Source: Streptomyces sp. MNU76
GTDB taxonomy: Bacteria > Actinomycetota > Actinomycetes > Streptomycetales > Streptomycetaceae
DNA length: 64,000 nt
Direction: 5' to 3'
Assembly (NCBI RefSeq): GCF_020982545.1
Contig: NZ_JAJKLK010000019.1
Coordinates: 806,001-870,000 of the forward strand
This document shows positions 34,051 to 43,035 of the stretch, piece by piece (within the stretch, counting starts at the first letter, position 1; every line of letters starts with the position of its first letter). Under the pieces are notes generated by a model. That model searched no databases and was not told the DNA's origin. It saw only the letters and a program-made list of their open reading frames with translations. The position numbers and the translations under genes are program-made.

Positions 34051-35258
34051 TCACAACCTGTGCGCCGCCCCCGTGGGCGTAGCGCCCCGGGTGTCCAGCA
34101 GCAGTTGCGCCTTCACCGACAGGCCCTGGAGGTCGTAGGTGCGGTGTTGCTGGAGGAGGATCGTCAGGTCGGCGTCGGCGGTGGCCTCGTAGAGGGAGTC
34201 GGCGCGGGGGATGGGGCGGTCGAGGACGCTCCAGGTCGGGACGTGCGGGTCGTGGTAGCTGACGTGGGCGCCGAGTTCGATGAGACGGCGGGCGATCTCG
34301 TCGGCGGGGGTGCCCTGTTGGTCGGGGACGTCGGGCTTGTAGGTGACGCCGAGGAGGAGGACGCGGGCGCCCCGGGCCGACTTGCCGTGCTCGTTGAGGA
34401 GGGTGGCGGCGCGCTGGACGACGTACCGGGGCATGCGGTGGTTGACGCGCTGGGCCAGTTCGACCATGCGGAGCGAGCGGGGGGCGTGGCCCGCGAGGTC
34501 CTGGGGAGGGCGTGGCCGCCGACGCCGGGGCCGGGGCGGAACGCCTGGAAGCCGAAGGGTTTGGTCTCGGCACAGCGGATGACGTCCCAGAGGTCGACGT
34601 TCAGGTCGTGGCAGAGGGCCGCCATCTCGTTGACCAGGGCGATGTTGACGTGACGGTAGTTGGTCTCCAGGAGGTGGACCGTCTCCGCCTCGCGCAGGCC
34701 GCGCGCGCGTACCACCTTGTCGGTGAGCCGGCCGTAGAACGCCGCCGCCGATTCCGTGCAGGCGGGGGTGAGGCCGCCGATCACCTTGGGGATGTTGGCG
34801 GGGCCGTAGGCGCGGTTGCCCGGGTCGACGCGGGCCGGGGAGTAGGCGAGGTGGAAGTCGCGGCCCGCGCGGAGGCCTGAGCCCTCTTCGAGGAGGGGGC
34901 GCAGGAGGTCCCCGGTGGTGCCCGGGGGGACCGGGGACTCCAGGATGACCGTGGTGTGCGGGCGCAGCCGGGCGGCCAGTGTGCGGGCGGCCTCCTCGAC
35001 CTGGGTGAGGTCGAGCGAGCCGTCGGCGCCGAGTGGGGCGGGGGCGCAGATGACGGCCGTACGGACGCGGCCGAGTTCGGCGGGGCTGGTGGTGGGCTTG
35101 AAGCCGCGGGCCAGCATGCGGCGGAGCTCGCCGGGTGTGAGGGAGCCGGAGTCGGGGCCGGTGCGGTAACCGAGCGTGGCGATGCCGGCGGCCACGGCGG
35201 CCTGGGCCAGCGGCAGCCCCAACTGGCCGAGTCCGATCACGGCGAGATCTGCGGGCAT
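34051..35258 (-). pseudogene. UDP-sugar 6-dehydrogenase (UDP-ManNAc/UDP-Glc type), broken at the active site
   Basis: Nucleotide-sugar dehydrogenase, normally oxidising the C6 alcohol of a UDP-sugar for capsule or cell-wall glycans. N-terminal NAD domain: LAVIGLGQLGLPLAQAAVAAG; middle: ESPVPPGTTGDLL, NIPKVIGGLTPACTESA, LLETNYRHVNIALVNE. After PGPGVGGHALP the frame is lost. The C-terminal part resumes in another frame at SLRMVELAQRVNHRMP and runs to LLLDTRGATP. The expected GGHC(I/L)PVDP motif with the catalytic cysteine is missing, and six to eight residues are gone. GGCCACGCCC occurs on both sides of the junction (about 34490-34515). This looks more like a real deletion than a simple miscall. 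ATG 35258 (MPADLAVIG). Confidence 0.8.
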
Positions 35259-35549
35259 GGCGGGGCCGTCCTTCCCAGTAACCGAAGCGGGACAGACGCG
35301 CAAGCCCGGTGGTCTGGATGAGCGAGCGCAATGTCACATTAGGCGGAAATATGACCGATATGCGGGATTGGGGAGTTGTTTTTCTGTGCGCGTCCTGCGG
35401 AGTTATCCACAGGCCGGGGGCCGGTGGTGGCCGAAGTCGGGCAACACGGTCAGAATTTTGGGCAGGGGATGCGAGAGGGACGAAAGAGCTGGGTCTCGCC
35501 GACGGGCACGGACGGATGAGGCCGACGCGACGGACAGCGGGAGGCAGCG

Positions 35550-37256
35550 GTGAGGACAGCGGCACTGGGACCGGCGCAACGCGCCGAGTCACTGGCGGGT
35601 ATGGCCGAGCGCGAGCTGGACGTACTGGTCGTGGGTGGTGGCGTGGTCGGTGCGGGCACGGCCCTGGACGCCGTGACCCGCGGTCTGTCCACGGGCCTGG
35701 TCGAGGCACGTGACTGGGCGTCGGGCACCTCCAGCCGGTCCAGCAAACTGATCCACGGCGGTCTGCGCTATCTGGAGATGCTCGACTTCGCCCTCGTCCG
35801 GGAGGCCCTCAAGGAGCGGGGGCTGCTGCTGGAGCGGCTGGCCCCCCACCTCGTGAAGCCCGTGCCCTTCCTCTATCCCCTGCAGCACAAGGGCTGGGAG
35901 CGGTGGTACGCGGGCTCGGGCGTCGCGCTGTACGACGGGATGTCCATGGCGCGCGCGCACGGGCGAGGGCTGCCGATCCATCGTCACCTGACCCGTCGCC
36001 ACGCCCTGCGGATCGCCCCCTGCTTGAAGAAGGACGCGCTGGTCGGTGCCTTGCAGTACTACGACGCCCAGATGGACGACGCCCGGTACGTCGCCACCAT
36101 GGTGCGCACGGCCGCGTCGTACGGGGCGAAGGTCGCCAACCGCGCGCGGGTGACCGGATTCCTGCGGGAGGGCGAACGGGTCGTCGGGGCCAGGGTGCAG
36201 GACGTCGAGGGCGGCGGGGAGTACGAGGTCCGCGCCCGACAGGTCGTCAACGCGACCGGGGTGTGGACCGACGACACCCAGGCGATGGTGGGCGAGCGCG
36301 GACAGTTCCACGTACGGGCCTCCAAGGGCATCCATCTGGTCGTACCGAAGGACCGGATCCACTCCACGACCGGGCTGATCCTGCGGACCGAGAAGTCCGT
36401 GCTGTTCGTCATCCCCTGGGGGCGGCACTGGATCGTGGGCACCACTGACACCGACTGGGACCTCGACAAGGCGCATCCGGCGGCCTCCAGCGCGGACATC
36501 GACTATCTGCTGGAGCATGTGAACTCGGTCCTGGCGGTGCCGCTGACGCGGGACGACGTCCAGGGGGTGTATGCCGGACTGCGGCCCTTGCTCGCGGGGG
36601 AGTCGGACGCCACCAGCAAGCTCTCGCGGGAGCACATCGTGGCGCATCCGGTGCCGGGGCTGGTCGTGGTGGCCGGGGGCAAGTACACGACGTACCGGGT
36701 CATGGCCAAGGACGCGGTGGACGCGGCCGTGCACGGGCTCGACCAGCGGGTCGCGGAGTGTGTCACCGAGGACGTGCCGCTGCTGGGCGCCGAGGGGTAC
36801 CGGGCGTTGTGGAACGCGCGGGCGCGGATCGCGGCGAGCACCGGGCTGCACGTGGTGCGGGTGGAGCATCTGCTGAACCGGTACGGGTCGGCCACCGAGG
36901 AGGTGCTCGAACTGATCGCCTCCGATCCTTCGCTGGGGGAGCCGCTGCGGGCGGCCGACGACTATCTGCGGGCCGAGGTGGTGTACGCGGCCTCGCACGA
37001 GGGGGCGCGGCATCTCGACGACGTGCTCACGCGGCGGACGCGGATCTCGATCGAGACGTTCGACCGGGGGACGCGCAGTGCGCGGGAGGCGGCGGAGCTG
37101 ATGGCTCCGGTGCTCGGGTGGGACAAGGACCAGATCGAACGGGAGGTTCAGCACTACGAGAAGAGGGTGGAGGCGGAGCGGGAGTCGCAGCGGCAGCCGG
37201 ACGACCTGACGGCGGACGCGGCGCGGTTGGGGGCGCCGGACATCGTGCCGCTGTAG
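35550..37256 (+). CDS. glpD: Aerobic glycerol-3-phosphate dehydrogenase
   Basis: FAD enzyme that oxidises sn-glycerol 3-phosphate to dihydroxyacetone phosphate and feeds electrons to quinone at the membrane. 568 residues. FAD-binding Rossmann motif LVVGGGVVGAGTALDAVTRG. Family blocks SSKLIHGGLRYLEMLDFALV, GALQYYDAQMDDAR, PWGRHWIVGTTDTDW, and VVAGGKYTTYRVMAKDAVD. GTG 35550 follows GGGAGG. No glycerol kinase or facilitator gene is in the window, so it stands alone between the broken sugar dehydrogenase and the kinase array. Confidence 0.94.
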   Translation: MRTAALGPAQRAESLAGMAERELDVLVVGGGVVGAGTALDAVTRGLSTGLVEARDWASGTSSRSSKLIHGGLRYLEMLDFALVREALKERGLLLERLAPHLVKPVPFLYPLQHKGWERWYAGSGVALYDGMSMARAHGRGLPIHRHLTRRHALRIAPCLKKDALVGALQYYDAQMDDARYVATMVRTAASYGAKVANRARVTGFLREGERVVGARVQDVEGGGEYEVRARQVVNATGVWTDDTQAMVGERGQFHVRASKGIHLVVPKDRIHSTTGLILRTEKSVLFVIPWGRHWIVGTTDTDWDLDKAHPAASSADIDYLLEHVNSVLAVPLTRDDVQGVYAGLRPLLAGESDATSKLSREHIVAHPVPGLVVVAGGKYTTYRVMAKDAVDAAVHGLDQRVAECVTEDVPLLGAEGYRALWNARARIAASTGLHVVRVEHLLNRYGSATEEVLELIASDPSLGEPLRAADDYLRAEVVYAASHEGARHLDDVLTRRTRISIETFDRGTRSAREAAELMAPVLGWDKDQIEREVQHYEKRVEAERESQRQPDDLTADAARLGAPDIVPL

Positions 37257-37437
37257 CCGGACACGGGCTGGTCCGTTTCTGGGCGGGGCTCAGAAACGGG
37301 GTGCCAGTGGTGAAGTGTGGGTGGGTGTGGTGAGGGGCTTGGAGGTGGGGTGGCCGGTTGAGGGGCCCTGGGCGTGGGGCGGTTGGCGGGTGGGTGACAA
37401 TGGAGGCTCTGTCAGGGCGGGTTGTATGAGGGGACGC

Positions 37438-39630
37438 ATGTCGGAGGCGGAGCGGGCTGGGGAATCCCGTCAGGACAAGGACGCACGTCTCCTCGCCGGG
37501 CGGTACCGGCTGGGAGGGGTGCTCGGTCGCGGCGGCATGGGCACGGTGTGGCGTGCCATGGACGAGACGTTGGGCCGTACGGTCGCCGTCAAGGAGTTGA
37601 GGTTCCCGTCGAGCATCGACGAGGACGAGAAACGGCGGCTCATCACACGCACGCTGCGCGAGGCCAAGGCGATCGCGCGGATTCGGAACAACGCCGCGGT
37701 GACGGTGTTCGACGTCGTCCACGAGGACGACCGGCCGTGGATCGTCATGGAGCTCGTCGAGGGCAAGTCGCTCGCCGAGGTCATCCGGGAGGACGGCGTC
37801 CTCGAACCGAGGCGCGCCGCCGAGGTGGGGCTCGCCATCCTCGACGTGCTGCGCGCCGCGCACCGCGAGGGCATCCTGCACCGGGACGTGAAGCCGTCCA
37901 ACGTGCTCATCGACAAGCACGACGGCCGGGTCGTCCTCACCGACTTCGGTATCGCCCAGGTCGAGGGCGACCCCTCCATCACCTCGACCGGCATGCTCGT
38001 GGGCGCTCCCTCCTACATCTCGCCGGAGCGGGCGCGCGGGCACAAGCCCGGGCCCGCCGCCGACCTGTGGTCGCTCGGCGGTCTGCTCTACGCGGCGGTC
38101 GAAGGGGTGCCGCCCTACGACAAGGGTTCCGCCATAGCGACACTGACCGCGGTGATGACCGAGCCGGTGCCGCAGCCGAAGCGCGCCGGGGCCCTCAAGG
38201 ACGTCATCTTCGGCCTGCTCACCAAGGACCCCGAGCGACGTCTCGACGACGCCGGCGCACGGGCCATGCTCAACAGCGTGATCCACGCGCCCGACCCGAA
38301 GGACGTCGATCCGGTGGACGCCACCCGGGTCGTGCCGTTGCCGCCGGCTCCGGAGGAGCGCGCGAAGAAGGGCGGTTCCGGTGGGGCCGGGGCCAAGGGC
38401 GGTGCGGGCGAGCGGGTTCGGGCGCCCCGGTGGTCCATGCGGAAGGGGCCGGCCGCGGCTGCGGCCGGGGCCGCCGGTGGGGCAGCGGCCGGCGGAGCCG
38501 GCACCGGCGTCGGCGCCGCGCGGGGTACCTCCGGTGGGACTTCGGGAGGGGCCTCCGGCGCGGTTTCCGGTGGGCGCGGTGCGAAGTCCTCGGCCTCGGC
38601 GGCCGTGACGACGCGGTCTGCTTCCGTCGGGGTGTCGTCCGGGGCCGACAGCGCGACGAAGGGCGGGGGCGCGGCGCAGGCGGACAAACCGGCGTCCGCG
38701 GTGCCCGGCCCCCGGGCCGGCGGAACCGGTCAGGGCGCGGGCCCGGGGAACTCCGTCTCGGCGGGGCGGACTTCGGGGTGGCCCGAGATGACGCCGCCGG
38801 ATCTGCCGCCGCGGCCGGTGCCCAGGGCGCCGATCACGGACGTGGTGTCGCGGCGGACGCTGGCGGTCATCGCCGTGGCCGTGGCCCTCGCCGTCCTCGG
38901 AACCGTCCTGGTGCTCACCCTCGGTGGGGACGACGGCAGTTCGACCGGCAGCAAGGGTGCCGACACCAAGGCGGCCGCGTCCAGCGGGTCGGCGTCGGGG
39001 AGCGACGCCGACAGCAAGGACGCGGACAAGGGCACGGACGAGGACACCGGCAAGGAGAAGGGGTCCGACCCCAGCCCCGACGGGGAGACGACGGAGGAGG
39101 CCACCGGGTCGGGTGGGGCGGGCGGCAGCTCGCCGAGCCCTACGGGCGGGTCGAACGGCGCCGGAAGCGGTGACGGCTCCGGCTCCGGCTCGGGCGACAT
39201 CGCGGCCGAGACGTACAAGAGCGCTCAGGGGTTCTCGATCGGGCTGCCCGACGGGTGGAAGTACCAGTCCACGGACAACGCGGGTGCCCGGTTCTCCGGC
39301 CCCGACGGCCAGCGCCTGCTCGTCGGGTGGACGTCCACGCCGAAGAGCGACCCGGTCGCGGACTGGAAGAACCAGGAGCGCTACATGACGCGCTCGCAGT
39401 ACAAGCGGATCCGAATAGAGTCGGTGGACTACCGGGGCTGGAACGCGGCCGACTGGGAGTTCACCTACATGGAGAGCGGGACGAAGAACCGGTCGATCGA
39501 CCGGGGGTTCGTCGTCGACTCGCAGCAGGGATACGCGTTGATGTACACCGCGAAGGCCGCGAAGTGGAGCGGTGAGCTGCGCAAGGACACCTGGCGGACC
39601 TTCACGAAGACGTTCGAGCCGAAGGCGTAG
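37438..39630 (+). CDS. Membrane Ser/Thr protein kinase, array member 1
   Basis: Hanks-type kinase, about 730 residues. The kinase domain is residues 20-285: P-loop LGRGGMGTVW, Lys in TVAVKEL, catalytic HRDVKPSN, DFG in TDFGIAQ, SYISPER. A long Gly/Ala/Ser-rich linker follows, then one membrane span near 475-498 (TLAVIAVAVALAVLGTVLVL), an acidic Ser/Gly linker, and an extracellular domain beginning AQGFSIGLPDGWKYQST. PASTA repeats are absent. ATG 37438 follows GAGGGG; ATG 37426 is the alternative. It is the first of six paralogues in this stretch. Confidence 0.93.
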   Translation: MSEAERAGESRQDKDARLLAGRYRLGGVLGRGGMGTVWRAMDETLGRTVAVKELRFPSSIDEDEKRRLITRTLREAKAIARIRNNAAVTVFDVVHEDDRPWIVMELVEGKSLAEVIREDGVLEPRRAAEVGLAILDVLRAAHREGILHRDVKPSNVLIDKHDGRVVLTDFGIAQVEGDPSITSTGMLVGAPSYISPERARGHKPGPAADLWSLGGLLYAAVEGVPPYDKGSAIATLTAVMTEPVPQPKRAGALKDVIFGLLTKDPERRLDDAGARAMLNSVIHAPDPKDVDPVDATRVVPLPPAPEERAKKGGSGGAGAKGGAGERVRAPRWSMRKGPAAAAAGAAGGAAAGGAGTGVGAARGTSGGTSGGASGAVSGGRGAKSSASAAVTTRSASVGVSSGADSATKGGGAAQADKPASAVPGPRAGGTGQGAGPGNSVSAGRTSGWPEMTPPDLPPRPVPRAPITDVVSRRTLAVIAVAVALAVLGTVLVLTLGGDDGSSTGSKGADTKAAASSGSASGSDADSKDADKGTDEDTGKEKGSDPSPDGETTEEATGSGGAGGSSPSPTGGSNGAGSGDGSGSGSGDIAAETYKSAQGFSIGLPDGWKYQSTDNAGARFSGPDGQRLLVGWTSTPKSDPVADWKNQERYMTRSQYKRIRIESVDYRGWNAADWEFTYMESGTKNRSIDRGFVVDSQQGYALMYTAKAAKWSGELRKDTWRTFTKTFEPKA

Positions 39631-40003
39631 GGCTTCGCGCCCGGTGAGTGGGGGCGCGTGGCGGTGGGCGGTGTGCGCCGGTGTGTTGAGGGTGAGGGTG
39701 CTGTGCGGGCCCGTGCCTCGGTTCGGGGTGCCGTACGGGGGCGTGCGGGTGCGCGGGGCGGGGCGAGGCGGCTCCGTATGAGCTCAGCTTCGGGAGTTGT
39801 GCCCGCCGGGTGAGTTCGGCGACGGGTCTTCCGGGGAAGATCGGATGCGTTCGAGCGCATTCGAGACGAACGAGATATCGCATCGAGTCAATGTGAGTTG
39901 CCTCCGGCACGTATCATGAAGGGCTGCGGATCGTACGCATCCAGCACGGAACGGGTCGCTGGGCGAGCGGAATTGACCAACCGGGCGGTCGGGGGAGGGC
40001 ATT
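39631..40003. other. Intergenic, no gene seen
   Basis: The first half is G-rich without a convincing ORF. From about 39840 the sequence is AT-richer (ACGAGATATCGCATCGAG, CACGTATCATGAAG) and probably holds the promoter of the pseudokinase gene. Confidence 0.5.
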
Positions 40004-42826
40004 GTGGACGCATACGCGGGGCGGGTGCTCGCCGACCGCTATCGCCTGCCGCTGCCGCCCTCCGACGAGTACGAACCCGCCGCCGAGATACGCGCCTTCG
40101 ACACCTACAGCGGGCAGGAAGTCCTGGTCCGGCAGGTGCCGCTGCCCGAGGTGGTCGAGGCCGAGGTGCTCGACTCCGACGGTCTGCCCGAGGGGTACGT
40201 CGCGCGGGACGGCGGGGCGCGCCGGGGCGCCGGACGGGCCACGCGTGGGTCCGCCGACCCCGCCGTACGGCGGGCCGTCGAGGCCGCGCAGGCCGCCGCG
40301 CAGATCCCCGACCATCCCCGGCTCGACCAGGTCTTCGACGTGTTCGCCGAGGGCGGCTCGTTGTGGATAGTGAGCGAACTGGTGTCCGCCCGCACGCTGG
40401 AGGCGCTCCTCGCCGAGCAGCCGCTGACGCCGTACCGCGCGGCCGAGGTCGCCGCCGACGTGCTCACCGCGCTGCGGGCGCTGCACGCGCACGGCTGGGT
40501 CCACCGGAACATCACCGCCCGTACGGTGCTGGTCTGCGACGACGGCCGGGTGATGCTGACCGGGCTGGCCGCCGGGGCGGCGGAAGAGGCACTGTGCGGG
40601 TACGACCCGGTGCCCGCGCGGGAGTACGAGGACAGGCCGCCCCCGGCACCCGGCGGTGGCGCGGGAGCGCCCGCCGGGTCCGGTGCGGGACAGGGGCCAC
40701 GACAGGTCCCGGTGCCGCCCGGCGGGGTGCGGGACACACGGCGTGGCCCGGTGCCGCCCGGCGGTGTTCCCGGGGCCCGTGGTGGCGCGCTGCCCGGGAG
40801 CGGCGGCGGTACGTTCGGCGGTGCCCGGGGCGGTGTCCCCGGGGGCGCGGTCGAGGATCCCGAGGCCGCTCGGCGGGCCGCGATAGAGGCGCGGGCGGCC
40901 GGGAGCGCGGCCCCGGGGGCGGATCCCTCCGGAGGACAGCGCGCGCTGGAGGCAGGCGGGGACGCGCGCGCGGCGCGGGCGGGTGCCATCGCGGCGTACC
41001 GGGCCGGTGCGCGGGCCGCGGCCCGTGTGCAGGACGACCAACGCGGCGGGCCGGGCACGGGGTTGCCCGCCCAGCGGCCGGCGCCGCAGGACCGGGCACC
41101 CGCGGCAGGACCGGACAGCGGTCCGACGTCCGGCGCGACGACGCGCCCGGTGCCGCTCCACCAGATCGCCGACCCCTACGGCGTCCTCGCGAACGGCGGC
41201 GCCACGAGCGCCTGGCACGGCGCCCTGCCGCGCGGCGGGACGACCACGCCCGGCGCGGGCGCGGGCGGGACGCACGACAGCGGCATTCGCGGCACCCATG
41301 GCACGTCCGGTGGCCCCGGCGGCTCTGGCGGCCCCGACGGTTCCGGCGGAAGCGCGGCCGGTGAGGCGTCGTACGGCGGCGGGGCTCCCAGCGACGCGCC
41401 GTACGGTGGTGGGTCGGTCGGCGGGGCGACGGTCGGTGGGGCCAACTCCGACGCCGTGCCCGGCGCGCCGGTTCCCGTGGGTGTGACGGATGCCGTTCCG
41501 TGGGGCGGTGCCGGGGCCGGAACCGCGCCTCGGCGAGGCCCCGCGACCGCGCTCGCCGCCGAGCGCGCGCGGCAGGCGCGGATGGCCGTGGTGGGGCCGG
41601 TCACGGAGCGATGGGCGCCGGAGCAGGCCGGACCGGTGCATGAGAACTGGCAGTTGGCCGCGCCGATCGGACCGGCCACGGACCTGTGGGCGCTCGGCGC
41701 GCTGCTGTTCCGGGCCGTTCAGGGACACGCGCCGTACCCGGAGGAGAACACCGCCGAGCTGGTGCAGATGGTGTGCGCCGAGCCGCCCGCGTTCGCCGAG
41801 GAGTGCGGACCGCTGCGGCCGGTCGTGGAGTCGCTGCTGCGGCAGGACCCCACCGAGCGGCTGGACTTCGAGGAACTGCGCGGCTGGCTGCGCTCCCTGG
41901 TGCGGTCGGCGCCCGAACCCGAGGCCGGTACGCACGTGGTGCCCGCCCCGCCCGTCGACGCGAGCCGGCTGCCGATCGTACGGCGGCGCGGCGAACTCGT
42001 CCGCAGACGACGGGCCGGGTTGCCCGCGACCAGCGCGCACGCCCGCCACAAGCGCAGCCGCCAGGACAGGCGGCCCCAGCCCCGCAAACTGGGCCGGAAC
42101 CTGCTCCTGCTGATCCTGCTCGCGCTGGCCGCCGCCATCACGTACGCCATGGTGTTCATGCCGAAGGCCACGCCGAGCAGCCAGGGCAGTGACACCGGCA
42201 GCCGTACGGACAGTGTCGGGCAGCCGAGTTCTGCGCCGGAGGCGAGCGGTGACTCCCGGCCCGGTCAGAACTCGAGTTCGCCCGACGGAGGCGAGGAGGG
42301 CCAGAGCGACGCGAGCCCCTCACCCTCGGAGTCGTCCGGGTCCACGCAGACGCAGACCGGTGACCCCGAGGTCGCCCAGGGGTTCACGCTGCGCAAGGAC
42401 CCCGAGGGGTTCCAGGTCGCCGTCGCCACCGGTTGGAACCGCGCCGGCAAGAACGCGCGCGGCCAGATCGTCTACTCCCAGGGCGGCTTCGAGCTGATCG
42501 TCGTCCCCGGACGGGACAGCACGGCGACGTACGGCGGCGATCCGCTGAAGTACCAGCGGGAGGGCGAGCGCGAGTTGCAGCCCTTCCGTGACTCGACCTG
42601 GGCCACCTCCACCGGTATGCGGCTGGTCGAGGTGGGCGGGGTGACGTCGGCCGAGGGGCAGTTCACCTGGCAGGACGCCGAGGGACGCGGTGTCTTCGTA
42701 CGGAACCTCGCGATCCTGCTCGACGGGCGGTACCACGTAGTGCAGGTGCGCGGGCCGGAGGCGGAGCGGGACGAGGTGACCCGGCTGTACGAGCAGGCGG
42801 CGGCCACGTACAAGGCGACCGGCTGA
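40004..42826 (+). CDS. Membrane pseudokinase, array member 2
   Basis: A kinase-fold protein of 940 residues that has lost the catalytic residues. Where kinases have VAVK it has EVLVRQV; HRD is replaced by VHRNITARTVLV; DFG by MLTGLAAGA; there is no P-loop glycine pattern. A 350-residue Gly/Ala/Pro-rich insert follows, after which the C-lobe resumes at ATDLWALGALLFRAVQGHAPY. One membrane span lies near 700-719 (LLLLILLALAAAITYAMVFM). The outer domain begins AQGFTLRKDPEGFQVAVATGW as in the neighbours. GTG 40004 follows GGGGGAGGG. It probably acts as a scaffold or receptor for the active kinases around it. Confidence 0.9.
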   Translation: MDAYAGRVLADRYRLPLPPSDEYEPAAEIRAFDTYSGQEVLVRQVPLPEVVEAEVLDSDGLPEGYVARDGGARRGAGRATRGSADPAVRRAVEAAQAAAQIPDHPRLDQVFDVFAEGGSLWIVSELVSARTLEALLAEQPLTPYRAAEVAADVLTALRALHAHGWVHRNITARTVLVCDDGRVMLTGLAAGAAEEALCGYDPVPAREYEDRPPPAPGGGAGAPAGSGAGQGPRQVPVPPGGVRDTRRGPVPPGGVPGARGGALPGSGGGTFGGARGGVPGGAVEDPEAARRAAIEARAAGSAAPGADPSGGQRALEAGGDARAARAGAIAAYRAGARAAARVQDDQRGGPGTGLPAQRPAPQDRAPAAGPDSGPTSGATTRPVPLHQIADPYGVLANGGATSAWHGALPRGGTTTPGAGAGGTHDSGIRGTHGTSGGPGGSGGPDGSGGSAAGEASYGGGAPSDAPYGGGSVGGATVGGANSDAVPGAPVPVGVTDAVPWGGAGAGTAPRRGPATALAAERARQARMAVVGPVTERWAPEQAGPVHENWQLAAPIGPATDLWALGALLFRAVQGHAPYPEENTAELVQMVCAEPPAFAEECGPLRPVVESLLRQDPTERLDFEELRGWLRSLVRSAPEPEAGTHVVPAPPVDASRLPIVRRRGELVRRRRAGLPATSAHARHKRSRQDRRPQPRKLGRNLLLLILLALAAAITYAMVFMPKATPSSQGSDTGSRTDSVGQPSSAPEASGDSRPGQNSSSPDGGEEGQSDASPSPSESSGSTQTQTGDPEVAQGFTLRKDPEGFQVAVATGWNRAGKNARGQIVYSQGGFELIVVPGRDSTATYGGDPLKYQREGERELQPFRDSTWATSTGMRLVEVGGVTSAEGQFTWQDAEGRGVFVRNLAILLDGRYHVVQVRGPEAERDEVTRLYEQAAATYKATG

Positions 42827-42881
42827 GCGGCCACGTACAAGACGAGCGGCTGAGCGGCCACGTACAAGGCGACCGGCTGAG
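42802..42881 (+). repeat. 27-bp triplication spanning a stop codon
   Basis: Three tandem copies of the sequence that encodes the last residues and TGA of the pseudokinase (GGCCACGTACAAGGCGACCG followed by GCTGAGC). Copies 2 and 3 are untranslated. The middle copy has two differences. Confidence 0.85.
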
Positions 42882-43035
42882 TTCGGCGAGGTCGCTGTTC
42901 GGCAAGGCGGCGGAAGGTTGCGCTCCGTTCGCGGAAGCGAGAACCGTCACAGTGCGGTCTCTGTGCGGCCCGGCCGGTTCCCCGGGCCGTGGGCCGCTCC
43001 CTACTCTGACCCTGTCAAGAGCATTGCGGGGCAAC

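Noticed and set aside
35403..35411. A perfect DnaA box (TTATCCACA) before glpD
   Set aside because: A single isolated box with no others nearby and no dnaA/dnaN context; not evidence for an origin.
35309..35549. A plus-strand frame opening MTDMRDWGVV with a CASCG motif before glpD
   Set aside because: It runs on into the glpD coding region in the wrong frame, has a weak ribosome site, and the cysteine pair alone means little.
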